Positions 5,231-9,030 of a stretch of 9,030 nt of DNA are shown here, in pieces. The stretch is from positions 1 through 9,030 of the forward strand of contig JACQOM010000039.1 in the NCBI GenBank assembly GCA_016202525.1, given 5' to 3'. The stretch's first letter is position 1, and every line of letters starts with the position of its first letter. The notes under the pieces are model-generated. The model saw only the letters and a program-made list of their open reading frames with translations, searched no databases and was not told where the DNA came from. A program made the translations under genes and the position numbers. Source of the DNA: Chloroflexota bacterium. GTDB taxonomy: Bacteria; Chloroflexota; Dehalococcoidia; Dehalococcoidales; UBA2162.

Positions 5231-6717
5231 TCACTTGAGCAGGTAGACATTCCTGGCTAGTTCTACCAGGTCGGGGTTGTTGATGCTGTACTCGATATTC
5301 CCATCTGCTCCCCCCTCGAAAACTCGGGTATAAATAATGGAAATACCATTTTGTTTCAGGAAGGTAGTATTGCTGCTGCCGCCCTTTAGAAAATCATAAA
5401 CTTTATTATCTTCATCCAGAGGTGCCATATGTATCCTGGTCTGAACGTGCTTGCCGGTAATAGCCGTAAAGGCAGTAGCTTTCCACGGGTCCAGTATTGC
5501 CTTATCGTAACGCTCGCTGATGTTCTCCGTAATCCAGACAAACGTTTGATAATCCTGCTTGTCTATCATGAGGTAGTAAGGAGTCTCCAGGCGTACCGGG
5601 ATAACTATTGCTAGCGTGAGAGCAACGATACCTAAAGATAAGAATTTCCCTATGTTCTGAGTAATAAAAGGCACTTTCAACCAGGTAGCCAACCAGTCTG
5701 GCAATCTGAGATTCTTTACTGCCATCAATCCGGCTCCGGCAACAATACCTGCCATCAGCATCATATACATCAATCCGCGCTCATAAACTATGGGCACTCC
5801 GTAATGCAATGAGAAGAAAACGACCAGCATTACTAACAAAGCCAGCAAACCTAAGATTAAGCCATAGTTTTTGCTGCCACCTTTTATCGCCAGGAACAGA
5901 GTGCCCAGAAGGCAGAACAGGACAGGAATATAGCCGTAGGTGCTGATGAGCCGGGGTAACTGGACAAACTCCGTAGGCGGCTGAGAAATAAGCAGGCTTC
6001 TGGCAGTAGGTAGCAGCAAATTAAAAATCCAAGGGAAGATTATTAAAAAGGGAAGTACCAGCACCAGTATCATGCCCAGGCTATGCTTGAAGTTAGCCTT
6101 CAGATTGAGTAGGATATAAGGAGTGAGCACGATAATGGGATTGATTGCTGAAGGGGCATGAATCGCCAGCAAAAACGCGATAAAGATAAATAGCAGCAGG
6201 TAAGACCAGACAGTCCTGAAATTGAAGGCTATGAAGAGAATGAGCGGGGTGAACAGTAGGCCCATAGCTACCGGAACCAGGAAACCGGGACCGAGTATGC
6301 CATCGGTCGTTGGTATGAGGCAGGTAAGAAAAGCGGCTTCCCAGCCAACCCTTCTCTACTGGCCAGAATATAGACTGACAGAACAGTAATCATGAACATA
6401 ATACCTGGGAAATATCTGAAGATGTCCATCCACGAGATGCCGCTCAAGCTCTGGAAGACGCCCCAGAACAGGTGGAAGCCAGCTTCAAGGTTAGAACTGA
6501 AGGTCACTGTTTCTTGTCCGAAAAAAGGCTCAGTAAAGGCAAGATTGCCCGCTTGCATCATGGCTTTGGCGCGGGCAAGGTGAACCCATTCATCGACGTG
6601 CAAAGGATATGGATAGTTCTGGTGTGGAATGAAAGCGATATAAAATGCCAGTCCCAGTATGGGCAGTAGCATCAGATAATCAAATTTAGAGATTCTATGG
6701 CTATTATTTGAGGTCAT
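5231..6717 (-). pseudogene. GT-C-type polytopic membrane glycosyltransferase-like gene, broken by a -1 frameshift near 6349-6351
   Basis: Two adjacent minus-strand frames are one gene. The N-terminal part (6717 to a TAG at 6268) encodes a first membrane helix and H40-V-D42-E43-W44, the acidic motif in the first outer loop typical of GT-C enzymes that use lipid-linked sugars. Frame 1 stays meaningful up to S-R-E-G123 and then becomes non-hydrophobic. The -1 frame continues with GWEAAFLTCLIPTTDGILG and GFLVPVAMGLLFTPL, as expected in this family, and runs through about eight more helices to a soluble C-terminal domain ending at 5231. Restoring one base in the GGG at 6351-6349 gives about 495 residues. 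No X-XXY-YYZ slippery heptamer is present, so I favour a real single-base deletion or a sequence error over programmed frameshifting. An intact version would probably glycosylate proteins or envelope lipids outside the membrane. No strong ribosome binding site precedes the ATG. Confidence 0.8.
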
Positions 6718-6758
6718 ATCTTAGCCTGTGCTGGATACGGAAGAAAGGAATACAGGAC

Positions 6759-7106
6759 GTGGCTTGGTTAACTCCAATCAGAGAATTGCTCAGCTTTACT
6801 TTTCCTATCATCGAGCGATTACCTGTCGTTAGGGCGATACTGGGTTTCATATTAGTCTTCTTGTTGCCGGGCCTGACCTGGACCCTGATTTTCTTCCGTC
6901 AGATAAATATCATCGAAAGAGTGGCTCTCTCCTTAGGTTTATCGATTGTTGTCGTTACGCTCAGTCTTCTTTTCACCAGCCGACTTTTCGGTATGAGCAT
7001 TACCGGAGCGAACTCCGTTCTGGTTATCCTGACGGTCACTATTTTACCCGTATTCGTTTATTATCTCAACAAGCTTATCAAACGAAGTAAGACGAAAGCT
7101 ACATAA
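6759..7106 (+). CDS. DUF1616-like small membrane protein
   Basis: I choose the GTG at 6759 (115 residues) over the TTG at 6708 because AAAGGA (6744-6749) lies 9 nt before it, and because the longer form would overlap the start of the divergent gene. Three hydrophobic segments lie at about 23-46, 51-77 and 86-104. The pattern R-x-I-L-G-F-I-L-V-F-L-L-P-G (25-38), then IERVALSLGLS (52-62), resembles DUF1616 proteins (RIILGLxxVLFLPGY, then ERLALSxGLS). That family is often found beside envelope or exopolysaccharide genes, and here it lies divergent from a GT-C glycosyltransferase gene. The mechanism is unknown. The protein is short compared with full DUF1616 members and may hold only the membrane core. 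The basic tail KRSKTK is presumably cytoplasmic. The divergent intergenic space is about 40 bp and no convincing promoter was seen. Confidence 0.75.
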   Translation: MAWLTPIRELLSFTFPIIERLPVVRAILGFILVFLLPGLTWTLIFFRQINIIERVALSLGLSIVVVTLSLLFTSRLFGMSITGANSVLVILTVTILPVFVYYLNKLIKRSKTKAT

Positions 7107-7137
7107 ACTTTCTCAGAAGTGGAGCTATCGAGTAGCC

Positions 7138-8328
7138 ATGGCATTATATGATGTTGTCGTCATTGGTGGGGGACCGGTCGGAAGTCACCTGGCTTATCGG
7201 TTAGCGGGTATGGGATACCGGGTGGTGGTGATAGAGCAAAAGGAAAGCCAGGAAGAACCGGTCTGTTGCACCGGTATTATCAGTCAGGAGTGTGTCGTTT
7301 CTTTTGCTATCGATGAGAGTGTAATCTTCCGACGGGTAAACAGTGCCAGAATATTCTCGCCTTCGGGTAAGCTAATCAGCCTGTGGCGGCAACAACCGCA
7401 AGCCTGTATTGTCGACCGGGCGGCTTTCAATGCGGCTCTGGCTAACCGTGCAAGGGAAAATGGGGTGGAGTACGTCTTAAATAGCCTGGTTAGCAACATT
7501 GACGTCCATAATGACGGTGTCAGGGTTGAGGTAACCCATCAGGGAGAACCGCAATTTGTCGAGGCCAGAACGGCGGTTATTGCTACTGGCTTCGGTTGGA
7601 AGCTGACTGAGAAATTGGGCTTGAGAAAACCTGGTGATTTTGTCATGGGGGCTCAGGCTGAGGTAGAAACAGCCGGGCTGGACGAAGTGGAGGTCTACTT
7701 GGGTCAGCAGGTAGCTCCGGGGTTTTTTGCCTGGTTGGTGCCAACTTCACCCAAAAAGGCACTGGTCGGCTTGCTCTCCCGTCATCCTCCGGGGCCTTAT
7801 TTAAGAAAACTAATATCATCATTGCTGGCTCAAAAGAAGATTACTTCAGGTCAAGGTGAGATAAGATACGGGGGGGTTCCGCTAAAACCATTGGTTAAGA
7901 CCTATCATGACCGGATAGTAGTTGTGGGCACTGCCGCCGGACAGGTAAAACCAATCACCGGCGGTGGTATCTATTATGGTCTGCTGTGTGCTGATATTGC
8001 GGCGGGCACTTTAGACCAGGCCTTAAAAACCGATTCTCTGTCCGCCAGAAGTCTGTCCGGCTATGAAAGAGACTGGAAAAATAAACTGGGGCAGGAGATG
8101 AAAATAGGTTACCGGGCACGGAAATTTTATGAGCACCTGAACGATACACAGATTGACCGGATATTCGACATAATTAAATCACATGCGATCGATGGGACTA
8201 TTCTAAAAGATAATGCGTTGTCCTTTGATTGGCATGGTGAGATAGTGCTAAAATTGATTAAAGACCGGATGTTATCCCGTACTAGCAAGGTAGTGAAGCT
8301 TCCCTTTTCATCGAAAGAGAAGGGTTGA
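7138..8328 (+). CDS. Geranylgeranyl reductase family FAD-dependent oxidoreductase
   Basis: The 396-residue length is typical. The N-terminal Rossmann FAD motif is G10-G-G-P-V-G15 with E33 at the end of the second strand for the adenosine ribose. The Cys-containing segment V-C43-C44-T-G-I-I-S (42-49) corresponds to the family's C(A/T)G element near the flavin. The C-terminal FAD motif is G264-T-A-A-G-Q-V-K-P-I-T-G-G-G followed by IYYGLLCADIAA. Members reduce prenyl chains (chlorophyll phytyl tail, archaeal lipids, menaquinone side chains) or related substrates. In a bacterium, saturation of a quinone or carotenoid-type isoprenoid is most plausible, but the substrate cannot be read from sequence. 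Most relatives have Asp after the first Gly of the GDAAG motif; here it is Thr265, which may change FAD contact. It follows the DUF1616-like gene by 31 bp and is probably co-transcribed. The nearest GGAG is 13 nt from the ATG, an unusually long spacing. Confidence 0.88.
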   Translation: MALYDVVVIGGGPVGSHLAYRLAGMGYRVVVIEQKESQEEPVCCTGIISQECVVSFAIDESVIFRRVNSARIFSPSGKLISLWRQQPQACIVDRAAFNAALANRARENGVEYVLNSLVSNIDVHNDGVRVEVTHQGEPQFVEARTAVIATGFGWKLTEKLGLRKPGDFVMGAQAEVETAGLDEVEVYLGQQVAPGFFAWLVPTSPKKALVGLLSRHPPGPYLRKLISSLLAQKKITSGQGEIRYGGVPLKPLVKTYHDRIVVVGTAAGQVKPITGGGIYYGLLCADIAAGTLDQALKTDSLSARSLSGYERDWKNKLGQEMKIGYRARKFYEHLNDTQIDRIFDIIKSHAIDGTILKDNALSFDWHGEIVLKLIKDRMLSRTSKVVKLPFSSKEKG

Positions 8329-8345
8329 AAGAAGCTCAGCATTAC

Positions 8346-8350
8346 GGAGG
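8346..8350 (+). promoter_or_regulatory. Ribosome binding site of the GreA-like gene
   Basis: GGAGG ends 10 nt before ATG 8361 and fixes the long form with the N-terminal extension as the main product. Confidence 0.7.
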
Positions 8351-8360
8351 TGTTCTCAGC

Positions 8361-9030
8361 ATGGATAATCAGAACCTGACTCTGAATGAGGCAGCCAGCC
8401 AGTTTTTGGCCGGTTTACCTCCTGAGGAGAGGGAAGCCAGCCAGCCAGAGGTATCTAAGTTTGTCCGCTGGTTCGGTGTAAAACGACTCTTGGGCGAGAT
8501 TACGGCCGCTGAAGTAGAAAACTACGCCGAGAAATTATCAATATCGGATACCGATTATCTAAGAAAACTCGGATTGGTACGAGCCTTTCTGACCTCGGCA
8601 AAGAAAAAAGGATGGAGTAAGATTAATCTAGCCGTTCATCTTAAAGGCAGGAAGGTAAAACCAAAGCTGTGGACATCCTCAAAACAGACTTCCTCAAAGA
8701 AGAGTGTCATGGTGACACGGGAAGGGCATACTGAACTGGAAGCTGAGTTGACTACACTCCGGAGCAAACGACTTGAAGCTATTGACGAAATACGCCTGGC
8801 GGCCGCCGATAAGGACTTCAGGGAGAACGTACCTCTACAGGCGGCCAGAGAGCAGCGTGGGCAGCTAGAAGGGCGGATTATGGAACTGGAAGAAGCCTTG
8901 AAATCGGCAGTTATCATCGATGAAAAACAGGTTACCACTCTCAAGATAAATATCGGTGATAATATTATCCTTTATGACTTTGCCTCAAGTGAAGAAGTAA
9001 ATTATACTCTGGTCAGTACTCGTGAAGCAG
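8361..9030 (+). CDS. greA: GreA-like transcription elongation factor with N-terminal core-binding (SAM-like) domain, 3'-truncated by the window
   Basis: The frame is open from ATG 8361 to the window end (223 codons), with GGAGG upstream. Residues 6-98 resemble the N-terminal core-binding domain of tyrosine recombinases: FVRWFGVKRLLGEITAAEVENY (34-55), then YLRKLGLVRAFLTSAKKKGW (66-85). A Lys/Ser-rich linker (95-115) leads to a GreA N-terminal coiled coil (116 to about 180) with A-D-K-D152-F-R-E155-N at its tip and AAREQRGQLEGRI after it; D152 and E155 match the acidic pair that stimulates RNA cleavage by stalled RNA polymerase. VIID and the start of the FKBP-like C-terminal domain (IGDNIILYDF to YTLVS) follow. 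The tip reads ENVPLQ where E. coli has ENAEYH. The extension is not part of E. coli GreA and may add a nucleic-acid contact. A Met at 117 could start a classical-length GreA. The gene lies 32 bp after the flavoprotein gene. Confidence 0.87.
   Translation, partial: MDNQNLTLNEAASQFLAGLPPEEREASQPEVSKFVRWFGVKRLLGEITAAEVENYAEKLSISDTDYLRKLGLVRAFLTSAKKKGWSKINLAVHLKGRKVKPKLWTSSKQTSSKKSVMVTREGHTELEAELTTLRSKRLEAIDEIRLAAADKDFRENVPLQAAREQRGQLEGRIMELEEALKSAVIIDEKQVTTLKINIGDNIILYDFASSEEVNYTLVSTREA

Noticed and set aside
5231..6265. Separate 344-residue membrane protein gene
   Set aside because: Coding sense begins upstream of its ATG, in line with the preceding frame up to about 6349, so it is the C-terminal part of a frameshifted gene.
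6345..6355. Programmed -1 frameshifting
   Set aside because: No X-XXY-YYZ heptamer in the zero frame and no clear stimulatory hairpin next to it.
6708..6758. TTG 6708 as start of the DUF1616-like gene
   Set aside because: It would overlap the divergent start and has no ribosome binding site; GTG 6759 has AAAGGA at 9 nt.
8636..8944. Minus-strand 102-codon Ser-rich frame
   Set aside because: Shadow of the GreA-like coding region; low-complexity translation and no start signals.

Overview
The window looks like a chromosomal segment of a Gram-positive-like or monoderm bacterium of moderate GC. The style of several proteins (an S-layer-like protein with a ZU5-like segment and CARDB-type repeats, a GreA with an N-terminal extension, a Thr/Val-rich small membrane protein) reminds me most of Chloroflexota, class Dehalococcoidia. 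That placement is an inference from recognition and not a database result. No mobile elements, RNA genes or CRISPR arrays are visible.

Plus strand, 1-2625: the tail of a CinA-type gene, then a site-2-protease-type M50 metalloprotease joined to it by an ATGA overlap, then a CPBP (CAAX-type) intramembrane protease. The three are probably co-transcribed from a promoter left of the window. Minus strand, 2622-6717, reading from right to left: a GT-C-type membrane glycosyltransferase gene broken by a -1 frameshift; a 711-codon gene that joins an XRE helix-turn-helix domain to a signal/anchor segment and a large extracytoplasmic region with two CARDB-like repeats and a C-terminal anchor; and a 79-residue two-helix membrane protein. 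Plus strand, 6759-9030: a DUF1616-like small membrane protein, a geranylgeranyl-reductase-family flavoprotein, and a GreA-like factor with an N-terminal recombinase-type core-binding domain, cut by the window edge.

The most interesting region is the minus-strand block. The XRE-surface-protein gene has a good promoter (TTGACT-17-TATGCT) whose -35 lies inside one of two near-identical 20-bp repeats placed 52 bp apart, about five helical turns, which suggests autoregulation. Its reading frame also holds a second start with a good Shine-Dalgarno directly before a signal peptide. One gene could therefore yield a membrane-tethered regulator and a plain surface protein. The small membrane gene that follows has its own consensus promoter, and its apparent intrinsic terminator lies inside the convergent CPBP protease gene, at codons for the conserved K-T-G-S-L stretch. 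Two membrane-embedded proteases lie next to a putative membrane-tethered regulator, so a link by regulated proteolysis is conceivable, but the sequence does not prove it.
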